A DNA stretch of 12,850 nt, taken from contig CAIMNF010000042.1 of assembly GCA_903842755.1 (NCBI GenBank), positions 1-12,850 of the forward strand, in the 5' to 3' direction. The stretch's first letter is position 1, and every line of letters begins with the position of its first letter. The position numbers and the translations under genes are program-made. Source of the stretch: Oligoflexia bacterium. GTDB lineage: Bacteria > Bdellovibrionota > UBA1018 > CAIMNF01. The notes under the pieces are model-generated. The model saw nothing but the letters and a program-made list of their open reading frames with translations. It was not told the origin of the DNA and searched no databases. Positions 7,575 to 12,850 of the stretch are shown here, in pieces.

Positions 7575-7772
7575 GTGTTCAAAGTTTCAATTTTTCTACT
7601 TATTTTAATCATCCCCATGATTGGCGACGTGGCCTTTGCGATTACCTTAATGAACCAGGGGACCCCTGCGCTGACTCAAAAATCTCTCTGGATTCTTTTT
7701 TTTGGGCCTCCACTTTGGGGGTTGATCGTTTGTCTATTTTTTTCCAGACTGATTTCTGACGGAAAGCCCTAA
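7575..7772 (+). CDS. Small two-helix membrane protein
   Basis: A 65-residue product with two strong hydrophobic segments (about residues 3-24 and 38-58), a short polar loop and a polar C-terminus (RLISDGKP). It is probably a hairpin inner-membrane protein with both ends on the same side. The GTG start has a GGTGG sequence about 7 bases upstream. Its TAA overlaps the TAG of convergent pheA, the same tight tail-to-tail packing seen at the other convergent pairs in this window, which modestly supports it as a gene. It follows the L,D-transpeptidase after 171 bp, so cotranscription is possible but not indicated. No family recognised. Small hydrophobic reading frames can be spurious. Confidence 0.5.
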   Translation: MFKVSIFLLILIIPMIGDVAFAITLMNQGTPALTQKSLWILFFGPPLWGLIVCLFFSRLISDGKP

Positions 7773-8653
7773 ATCCCTTTTTTCCCAGCAGCGTATTTTC
7801 CAAAATGGATGATGTTCAGCGCATAGCGACTCACCTCCTGCATCGCCAACTCGTAGTGCTCGGAAAGGCTCCACTCAATATCCGTATGAAACGCATATTG
7901 ATAGGGTTTTCCAATCACAGGCAACGATTGAATCTTGGTGAGATTGACTCCGTTCTTACTAAAAATGGTTAAAATTTGCGCCAAACTTCCTGGCTCATGC
8001 CGGGTCTCAAAACGAATAGAAGCCTTATTCGCCAAAGGATTTAGTGCATAGTCTTCGGGGCGCGCAAGCACCAGAAAACGGGTATAATTGGCGCGATCCG
8101 TCTCAATATTTTCTTTCAACAACTGTAGCCCGTACGTTTCAGCAGCAAGTCGGCTTGCAATTGCTGCGTACCCGGTTAGTTTCCGTTGTGCAACTTCGAG
8201 CGCACTTTCCGCCGTATCGGACGCCTCTACTAGAGTGACTGGGCTAGGCGCTGTCGCACTTAACGTTGATAAAAACTCTTGGCACTGGAGCAAGGCCATC
8301 GGATGTGACTGAACAAACCGAATGTCGTTCATGGCTTGCCCCGGTAAAGCTAATAGGCACATTTCAATCCGAAGGTAGACCTCACCCATGATCTTTAGCC
8401 CAAAGGTTTCAAGTAACGCATAATTTGGCAAAATACTGCCTGCAATGGTGTTCTCAATGGCCATCATCGCGTAGTCTGCCCGGTGATGAGTCAGATTCTC
8501 ACACAGAGCACGAAAGGTCTTCGATTCTACGGGCACCAGGTTTTGACCGTTCACGCCTTTGAAATCTTTAAAGTAGTTTTGGGCGGCAACGTCATGAAAA
8601 CAAGCCTTTACGCCTTGGATGGCAACCCGAATTGGAGCACTAGAATCCATCAT
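7769..8653 (-). CDS. pheA: Prephenate dehydratase with C-terminal ACT domain
   Basis: A cytosolic enzyme of phenylalanine biosynthesis that decarboxylates and dehydrates prephenate to phenylpyruvate. The catalytic PDT domain spans about residues 8-197: AIQGVKACFHD at the start, AIENTIAGS (about 65-73), SHPMALLQC (about 116-124), SDTAESA, and the hallmark NYTRF with Thr191. A regulatory ACT domain follows at about 210-285 (HEPGSLAQIL), where phenylalanine feedback is normally sensed. The usual ESRP motif of the ACT domain is replaced by IQSLP, a variant I associate with Bacteroidota-type PheA proteins. No chorismate mutase domain is fused, so mutase activity must come from elsewhere. Length of 294 fits the monofunctional family. 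Two adjacent ATGs (8653, 8650) are equally good starts. It is divergent from the repeat-protein gene. Confidence 0.94.
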   Translation of the reverse strand: MMDSSAPIRVAIQGVKACFHDVAAQNYFKDFKGVNGQNLVPVESKTFRALCENLTHHRADYAMMAIENTIAGSILPNYALLETFGLKIMGEVYLRIEMCLLALPGQAMNDIRFVQSHPMALLQCQEFLSTLSATAPSPVTLVEASDTAESALEVAQRKLTGYAAIASRLAAETYGLQLLKENIETDRANYTRFLVLARPEDYALNPLANKASIRFETRHEPGSLAQILTIFSKNGVNLTKIQSLPVIGKPYQYAFHTDIEWSLSEHYELAMQEVSRYALNIIHFGKYAAGKKGI

Positions 8654-8761
8654 AATGCGTGAAGTTTAGCAATTGTGGCTGAACGATTCAACCTTTATCG
8701 AATCTTTTTGTCGAGTACTCTTAAGGAAGGGCCCCTTTTTGACGATATGCTATTGGATAAC

Positions 8762-8768
8762 GAGGGAG
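8762..8768 (+). promoter_or_regulatory. Shine-Dalgarno that sets the start of the Ig-like/repeat protein
   Basis: GAGGGAG lies five bases before the ATG at 8774. It favours this start over an in-frame GTG at 8675, whose 33 extra residues would precede, and so spoil, the basic and hydrophobic export signal. Confidence 0.75.
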
Positions 8769-8773
8769 CTAAG

Positions 8774-10189
8774 ATGAATCGAAAAAAACTTTTACGGACT
8801 TACATTCGCATTAAGCGCAGAAAACAAGCAATTTTAGCAACGGGTGTCCTCCTCGTGTTAGTCACCGTTTATCAAAATTGTGGGATGAGTACAACGTCAT
8901 CGAGCTTAACTGCTCCAGCCAAGGGTACTACAGGTACCTCAAGCACGACTTCGAGTTCAAGTACAGAACCTGTCCTCAGCGCAATCACAGCTACCTACAC
9001 ATTTGCGAATGCGACGGGCTCAGCACCATACACCTTTATCATCCAGAATACCGGTGCAGCTGTCGCCACGAACATCTCGCTTTCAGCAACGCTTTCTAGC
9101 GGTTTTTCAATCTCAAGTGATCTGTGCAGTAATACCCAAGTTGCAGTGGGAACAACATGTACAATTACGGTTTCCTATTCGAACAGTTCTTCCTATACGG
9201 AATCAGGCCTGATCAATATCAATTACACTGATTTGAACGGCGTGAAACAGAACCCGTTTTCACTTCTTGTTTCGGGACCTTCCGGGACCGGCAGTGCCAC
9301 TTCTGCTGGAATTTATATTCCTAAAGCATTGTATTTAAGTACCCATACTTCGGGAGGCGTCAGTTATCACGCGCTAAGAGGTGCTGCAACTAGGAGCGAA
9401 ATAGCGCTTTCGTATAAAAACCAATATGATGCCTCAATGGTTCCCTTACTTCGGTGTAAAACGTCGAGCCCTAACCGGTTTTTTACGACCACGAGTTTTC
9501 TGTGCGAAAATGTAACGGGTGCGGTTGTGGATAGCATAAAGGGTTGGGTACATCCCACCCAAAATGCAAATGAAATTGCGCTCTATCGTTATTACAACTC
9601 AAAAACAGGCGATCACTTTGACTCTACTCAACAAGTTGGAACAAGCGGAGTGCCGTCCGGTTCACCATTTTATGGCTACGTAATTGAGAAAATTTTAGGA
9701 TACCTTCTTCCCATTGGTGGCACGGTTACACCACCAAACCAAGTCATTGGTACCCAAACCACTTCACTTTATCAAATTTACTGTAACAATACGGGGCAAC
9801 ACATTCCTACATTATCCCCGACCCAGTATACCGGGACCTGTGCACCCGATGGGAAGACGGTGTGGAATTTGTATCCCGCTTATTCGGACTCAAACATGGT
9901 TCCTCTCTTTTATTGCTTGGGCGTCAGCAATAAGAACTGGAATTCGTTTTTGTCGAACAACCTACAGTGCGACGCCCTTCCCTACGCCCGTCCTCTTGCA
10001 ATCCTTGGCTGGGTCCATGTGAACCCACAACTGAACGAAGTTGCCCTCAACCGCTTTTATAAAAGCATTACTTATACTTTAAGCAATGTGAACTATACGA
10101 ATTCCGATTACCTTTATACCTCCGATATCGCCACAGGATTAGCGACAGGCTACGTTTTTCAAAAAACACTGGGGTATGCCGCCCCTTAA
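8774..10189 (+). CDS. Membrane-anchored or lipoprotein-like protein: Ig-like domain plus two DUF5648-like modules
   Basis: A 471-residue exported protein, likely at the cell surface; its ligand or role is unknown. A basic start (NRKKLLRTYIRIKRRK) and a hydrophobic stretch (about 17-33) lead to VYQNCG with Cys36, then a Ser/Thr-rich low-complexity linker (about 38-65). That arrangement resembles a lipoprotein, although Asn at -1 is not a canonical lipobox. Residues about 68-167 look like an Ig-like beta-sandwich of the ASPM/SPD-2/Hydin or CARDB type (FIIQNTGAAVATNISLS, a conserved Cys pair). Two copies of a C-terminal module follow, about 221-313 and 373-471. The first contains ALYRYYNSKTGDHF, very like the LYRFYN-x-TGDHFYT pattern of DUF5648-type carbohydrate-associated repeats. 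The ATG at 8774 is preferred because of its GAGGGAG. The gene stop overlaps that of the convergent HTTM gene. Confidence 0.8.
   Translation: MNRKKLLRTYIRIKRRKQAILATGVLLVLVTVYQNCGMSTTSSSLTAPAKGTTGTSSTTSSSSTEPVLSAITATYTFANATGSAPYTFIIQNTGAAVATNISLSATLSSGFSISSDLCSNTQVAVGTTCTITVSYSNSSSYTESGLININYTDLNGVKQNPFSLLVSGPSGTGSATSAGIYIPKALYLSTHTSGGVSYHALRGAATRSEIALSYKNQYDASMVPLLRCKTSSPNRFFTTTSFLCENVTGAVVDSIKGWVHPTQNANEIALYRYYNSKTGDHFDSTQQVGTSGVPSGSPFYGYVIEKILGYLLPIGGTVTPPNQVIGTQTTSLYQIYCNNTGQHIPTLSPTQYTGTCAPDGKTVWNLYPAYSDSNMVPLFYCLGVSNKNWNSFLSNNLQCDALPYARPLAILGWVHVNPQLNEVALNRFYKSITYTLSNVNYTNSDYLYTSDIATGLATGYVFQKTLGYAAP
9434..9712 (+). repeat. First copy of the duplicated C-terminal module
   Basis: Within the Ig-like/repeat protein. 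The copy runs from SMVPLLRC through GWVHPTQNANEIALYRYYNS to EKILGYLLP. It aligns in order with the second copy at every landmark: MVPL-aromatic/hydrophobic-C, a second Cys about 15-20 residues later, a GWVH block, NE(I/V)AL-x-R(Y/F)Y, and (E/Q)K-hydrophobic-LGY at the end. The two are divergent in the DNA, so this is an old protein-level duplication. Confidence 0.7.
9890..10186 (+). repeat. Second copy of the duplicated C-terminal module
   Basis: Runs from SNMVPLFYC through ILGWVHVNPQLNEVALNRFY to FQKTLGYAAP at the protein end. It has lost the TGDHF-like part of the first copy, replaced by a Tyr/Asn-rich stretch, but keeps the paired Cys, GWVH and LGY landmarks. The segment between the copies (SLYQIYCNNTGQHIPTLSP) looks like an additional partial unit. 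Confidence 0.65.
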
Positions 10190-11016
10190 AATTTTGAATT
10201 TTCGTGGAAAAGCAAACAGCTCACTTGAGCAATAAGACTTAGTCCAAAAAAATAAACATTTAGTCCGTACATTGCAAACCCATGAATTCCAAACACAGCC
10301 AAAAAAATGAAGAGGGCCAAAATTCGGCTTCGCTTTTTTTCGAGAAACCAAACCACTAGGAGTAGTGGAATTAAGAACTCCATGACGATTGAAAACCTTG
10401 CCAAACTAGCGCTAAAAAATGGTTCCGAGATCCAATGCCGATAAAAATCAAAATAAGGAAGCGGCAACACTGCCGCCGTGTAATTTAATCTGACAAAAAG
10501 GTCACCCCCGGACCAATAGTGGGGATTCATTTTTAAGAACGCAGACGCCGCATAAATCCATGCGGTTTGAAACAGCAAAACATCGCGTGGCCAAACTCTT
10601 ACCGGCTTGCTCCAATCCCGATTAAAATTAATCTGCGTTAAAATCACTGCCGTCACACAAAAATACAGGTAATCATTTACGGGGAAATAATACGCTTCTA
10701 ACGCACGCGCCACCACTGCCGCCCATAGGCAGGGGGTGACCCACAAGCCGCACACGACACCAAGTTCGCAGATCACCAGAACCACCAACAATGCAGTGAC
10801 CATCGGTTGGTGAAGCGGCATCGTAAAAATCCAAGATAATTTTGCGGACAACCCGTAACTCAAATCAAATAAATCATAAATAAGCCAAATCACTCCAAAC
10901 AGGATTCTAAAATAATGAAGCGGCTTTATTGAAGCTTCACGCTCAGTCCACTGACGAAACGACAGTTTAAAACGACTTTTAATTGCAGCCAAATGACTCA
11001 TGCTTTTGAGATCCAT
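10186..11016 (-). CDS. HTTM-domain multi-pass membrane protein
   Basis: A 276-residue integral membrane protein with about seven or eight hydrophobic helices (about 33-51, 71-92, 94-108, 115-130, 145-162, 205-226, 229-250, 253-272). The pattern resembles the HTTM domain (horizontally transferred transmembrane domain, shared with vitamin K-dependent gamma-carboxylases): an HYFRILFG start to the first helix, and the AASAFLKMNPHYWSGG segment after a central helix, comparable to the family's 'K-L/M-N-x-x-W-x-x-G' region. Biochemical role is not known for most bacterial HTTM proteins. The C-terminal soluble part of carboxylase-like relatives is absent here. The ATG at 11016 has AAAGG directly upstream and overlaps the upstream gene by 38 bases; an ATG at 11001 is also possible. 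The gene's TAA overlaps the stop of the convergent gene. Confidence 0.7.
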   Translation of the reverse strand: MDLKSMSHLAAIKSRFKLSFRQWTEREASIKPLHYFRILFGVIWLIYDLFDLSYGLSAKLSWIFTMPLHQPMVTALLVVLVICELGVVCGLWVTPCLWAAVVARALEAYYFPVNDYLYFCVTAVILTQINFNRDWSKPVRVWPRDVLLFQTAWIYAASAFLKMNPHYWSGGDLFVRLNYTAAVLPLPYFDFYRHWISEPFFSASLARFSIVMEFLIPLLLVVWFLEKKRSRILALFIFLAVFGIHGFAMYGLNVYFFGLSLIAQVSCLLFHENSKF

Positions 11017-11377
11017 CCTTTAAAAAACAATCTAACTGCGCTTGTGTTAAGGGCGTGCCCCACAAGCGGCACAAATAATGGGCGATCCCTTGATAGTGTT
11101 CCCAATGGTCTAAAACCAGGTCCCACTCAAACGGAAGCATTAAGTCGCGTAAGGAATCATACCGTTTTCCCTCATGAACCAGGCCGGGTGTCCATCGGAC
11201 TGTGCAGCGATCGAGGGGATTGGAGAACATATCCCAAGAGAAAGGAACACGTGAAGGATCGGTCACAAAAGGGCGAAATCCTAGATAAAACTGCCAGCCG
11301 AAGGCAACCAGTTGCGCACCAATCAAGAGCAAAATAAACGACGCAATCCACTGGGGTGATCGAAAGAATTTCTTCAC
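10979..11377 (-). CDS. Single-pass membrane protein paired with the HTTM protein
   Basis: A 132-residue protein: a basic start (KKFFRSPQW), one transmembrane segment (about 11-31), then a roughly 100-residue soluble domain probably outside the cytoplasm. It contains VPFSWDMFSNPLDR (about 44-57) and four cysteines (Cys58, Cys103, Cys117, Cys131). The FSWDMFS motif recalls the FSWRMM-type sequence that follows the membrane domain in longer HTTM/gamma-carboxylase relatives, which is a resemblance and not an identification. I chose the GTG at 11377, preceded by AGGGGGG, over a TTG at 11440. The longer reading would begin upstream of the best-placed -10 element and adds an unconvincing Cys/Phe-rich leader. 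The gene overlaps the HTTM gene by 38 bases on the same strand, so the two products are probably made and used together. Confidence 0.65.
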   Translation of the reverse strand: MKKFFRSPQWIASFILLLIGAQLVAFGWQFYLGFRPFVTDPSRVPFSWDMFSNPLDRCTVRWTPGLVHEGKRYDSLRDLMLPFEWDLVLDHWEHYQGIAHYLCRLWGTPLTQAQLDCFLKDGSQKHESFGCN

Positions 11378-11429
11378 AGTCCCCCCTATTTTACCCAAGT
11401 CTTTAGGGAAAAAGCAATGGAAACACTTT

Positions 11430-11459
11430 ATTTTAAACAATATTGATTTATTAAATCAA
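11430..11459 (-). promoter_or_regulatory. Promoter candidate for the HTTM operon
   Basis: Minus strand: TTGATT (11459-11454), 18-bp spacer, TAAAAT (11435-11430). Transcription would start near 11423, leaving a leader of about 45 bases before the GTG at 11377. The -35 is one arm of the palindrome at 11443-11459. Confidence 0.45.
11443..11459. promoter_or_regulatory. 17-bp perfect palindrome between divergent genes, likely operator
   Basis: TTGATTTA-T-TAAATCAA has 8-bp arms with one central base, in the 100-bp space between the HTTM operon and the C45-like gene. Each arm begins with TTGATT, usable as a -35 by outward promoters on both strands, so a protein bound here would block both. It is not an FNR site: the TTGAT/ATCAA half-sites are seven, not four, bases apart. 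Confidence 0.5.
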
Positions 11460-11471
11460 ATCGACTATTTT
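11443..11471 (+). promoter_or_regulatory. Promoter candidate for the C45-like gene, implying a leaderless mRNA
   Basis: TTGATT (11443-11448), 17-bp spacer, TATTTT (11466-11471). The expected transcription start, six to eight bases past the -10, falls on or next to the ATG at 11478. This fits the absence of any Shine-Dalgarno before that ATG. Confidence 0.45.
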
Positions 11472-11477
11472 CGCTGC

Positions 11478-12850
11478 ATGAGCATTAGACTCGCCTTTCC
11501 GGTCATTTTTTTAACCGTTGCAAGCCAGGCCCAAGATTTAAAATATCTCGATCCGCAGCAATTACATTGCAAAACGACTCAAGAAATACCAAGTGCTCAG
11601 TCATCGCGCTGCGAGGCCACGACCGATGCAGGCCATGCGCGAATGAACACCCTTGTCCTGGAAGGGACTTTTCCCGAAATCGCCTATCAGCATGGCTTCC
11701 TCCTTGCGGAAGAAATTGAACAAGGAGCTTTGACGGAAGCCCTTCAAAACGTGGATGAACTGGCCAACGGCATCAAAAGTCGGTACGGCAAGGCCGCAAT
11801 CGCGGGTCTTTTAGCCTGTTACGAAAAACGAATGCTAAAAACCCTTGATCCAGAATTCAACAATGCAGTGAGTGAGCTTGCTCGCGGTTATCGGGATGGT
11901 CTAATCGCGAAAGGTAAAAAGCCTCTTTACTCCGACCAACAAATTGCACTAGCTATCCATACCATTGAGTTAGGAAATATTTTTGGAGCGCTTCAATACC
12001 AGGGCGAAGTTCACCTAGGCCAAGCCTTAAGACATGCGGCCTTGGATTGCGGACTTCCGATTCTCAAACACGAAATTACGGAGTTTAAGGACGCGCTTCT
12101 ACATTTAAAATCTCAAAATAAATTTGCCTGTTCGGGTGCCGTAGTTCCTGGAAATTTTAGCCGGGATGGCCATCTCTATCATGCTCGCAATTTAGAACAA
12201 ACCGCCATGATGGGGTCGTGGAATAAAAATCCGGTCACCTTTCTGGTCCATGAAAAGAACCATTTCAAATACGTCGCTTTTGGAACAGCCGGACTGATCT
12301 TTCCAGGGGGCATCAGTGGCTACAATGAAAAAGGGATATCGGTTTCGACTCATCAAATGGACCCAACCGATTTTGGGATTCGCTACAAAAAAGGGACCGC
12401 AGCAATGACCCCGTATTTGCAGCAACGGATCTTGCGCGAGGCTGCGACGATCGACGATGCAATCGCTATTGCAAAATCGGCCCACGCATTTAGTGCGTGG
12501 ACCATTTTGGTTTCCGACTCAAAAACGAATGAAAGTACCTCTATCGAAATTACGAAAGACGGTGCACAAGCAATAAGGCGCAGAACTAATCAAATCATGG
12601 GTCAATCCAATCATTTTTTAAGCCCAGACAATCAGCAGCGCGAACACCACGAGCGGTACAACTTTTTTATGGAAAGCTACTCTCGGTTAAAAATCATTGA
12701 ATCCACCTTAAGCGCGGGAGACATCACCATTGGCAAAATAATGTCACTCCTTGCCTCGCACCAAGATTGGTTTACCGGGGGCATTAGTTTTGGTCGAAGC
12801 GTAGCTCGGGTGATGAACATCATGTCGACCATTGTAGAGCCGGATTTAAA
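11478..12850 (+). CDS. Exported peptidase-C45/acyltransferase-like Ntn hydrolase (3' end off window)
   Basis: Probably an N-terminal-nucleophile amidohydrolase or acyltransferase of the C45 (isopenicillin N acyltransferase-like) group; these act on amide bonds of N-acylated or beta-lactam-type small molecules, but the substrate here is unknown. A signal peptide (residues 1-18, ending ASQA) sends it out of the cytoplasm. A helical N-terminal region contains GTFPEIAYQHGFLLAEEI, matching the 'G-x-x-x-E-x-G/A-x-x-H-G' opening of C45 proteins. The likely nucleophile is Cys218 in FACSGAVVPGN, followed by GHLYHARNLE, the family's 'GH-hydrophobic-x-x-RN-hydrophobic-(D/E)' block. Activation normally needs cleavage just before this Cys; here the preceding residue is Ala, not the usual Gly. 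The frame is open for 457 codons to the right edge, so the protein is near complete at family length. It is divergent from the HTTM operon. Confidence 0.75.
   Translation, partial: MSIRLAFPVIFLTVASQAQDLKYLDPQQLHCKTTQEIPSAQSSRCEATTDAGHARMNTLVLEGTFPEIAYQHGFLLAEEIEQGALTEALQNVDELANGIKSRYGKAAIAGLLACYEKRMLKTLDPEFNNAVSELARGYRDGLIAKGKKPLYSDQQIALAIHTIELGNIFGALQYQGEVHLGQALRHAALDCGLPILKHEITEFKDALLHLKSQNKFACSGAVVPGNFSRDGHLYHARNLEQTAMMGSWNKNPVTFLVHEKNHFKYVAFGTAGLIFPGGISGYNEKGISVSTHQMDPTDFGIRYKKGTAAMTPYLQQRILREAATIDDAIAIAKSAHAFSAWTILVSDSKTNESTSIEITKDGAQAIRRRTNQIMGQSNHFLSPDNQQREHHERYNFFMESYSRLKIIESTLSAGDITIGKIMSLLASHQDWFTGGISFGRSVARVMNIMSTIVEPDL

Noticed and set aside
8725..8740. AAGGGCCCCTTTTT as a terminator in the leader of the repeat-protein gene
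   Set aside because: The stem is only about four pairs with a three-base loop, and it lies upstream of the gene it would have to end; most likely chance.
8675..8773. N-terminal extension of the Ig-like/repeat protein from a GTG
   Set aside because: The extension has no Shine-Dalgarno and would bury the export signal; the ATG at 8774 has GAGGGAG at good spacing.
11378..11440. N-terminal extension of the HTTM partner from a TTG at 11440
   Set aside because: It would start upstream of the best -10 candidate and adds a Cys/Phe-rich leader unlike a natural start, while GTG 11377 has AGGGGGG just upstream.
11443..11459. FNR/CRP-like TTGAT...ATCAA site
   Set aside because: The half-sites are separated by seven bases rather than the four needed for FNR, and the CRP core TGTGA is absent.
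12192..12485. Minus-strand 97-codon frame inside the C45-like gene
   Set aside because: It is antisense to a clearly coding region and shows no motif or start signal.
10979..12850. Defence or biosynthetic gene cluster formed by the HTTM pair and the C45-like hydrolase
   Set aside because: The genes are divergent and only share a possible operator; no nuclease, tailoring enzyme or carrier protein is present to support such a system.

Overview
The window holds eleven protein-coding genes, two of them cut by its edges, on both strands of a moderately AT-rich, gene-dense bacterial chromosome segment. I see no rRNA, tRNA, CRISPR array, insertion sequence or phage gene. Most products carry N-terminal signal peptides or membrane segments. 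Together with the L,D-transpeptidase, the cytosolic GAF-PAS-PAS histidine kinase and the Cys-containing 'YQNCG' membrane-proximal motif, this suggests a Gram-negative bacterium, possibly of the Bdellovibrionota/Oligoflexia type. That placement is a guess from gene style, not proven by any marker here.

Layout. 1-1211 (minus) is an exported family-1 glycoside hydrolase missing its C-terminus. Divergent from it, 1318-2013 (plus) encodes an unrecognised secreted protein with four cysteines. Then comes a minus-strand block, read right to left: a soluble sensor histidine kinase (6021-4000), a stand-alone receiver protein translationally coupled to it (4010-3645), and an MGDG-synthase/UgtP-like glycosyltransferase with a signal-peptide-like N-terminus (3502-2018). 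Divergent from the kinase is an exported L,D-transpeptidase (6198-7403), followed by a small two-helix membrane protein (7575-7772). Prephenate dehydratase pheA (8653-7769, minus) follows. A large surface or lipoprotein-like protein with an Ig-like domain and two copies of a C-terminal module (8774-10189, plus) is divergent from pheA. Next is a two-gene minus-strand membrane operon: a single-pass protein (11377-10979) and an HTTM-type multi-pass protein (11016-10186). Last is an exported peptidase-C45-like Ntn hydrolase (11478 to the right edge, plus).

How the genes relate. Only two sets look functionally coupled: the kinase/receiver pair, perhaps extending to the glycosyltransferase, and the overlapping HTTM pair, which may be a split HTTM/carboxylase-like protein. 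The transpeptidase, glycosyltransferase, glycosidase, repeat protein and C45-like hydrolase share a cell-envelope or extracellular theme but are not an evident pathway. pheA is a lone biosynthetic gene. All three convergent gene pairs meet within four bases of each other. The best regulatory signal is a perfect 17-bp palindrome at 11443-11459 that supplies candidate -35 elements to promoters in both directions. I found no convincing multi-gene defence or other novel system; the more unusual items are listed as findings.
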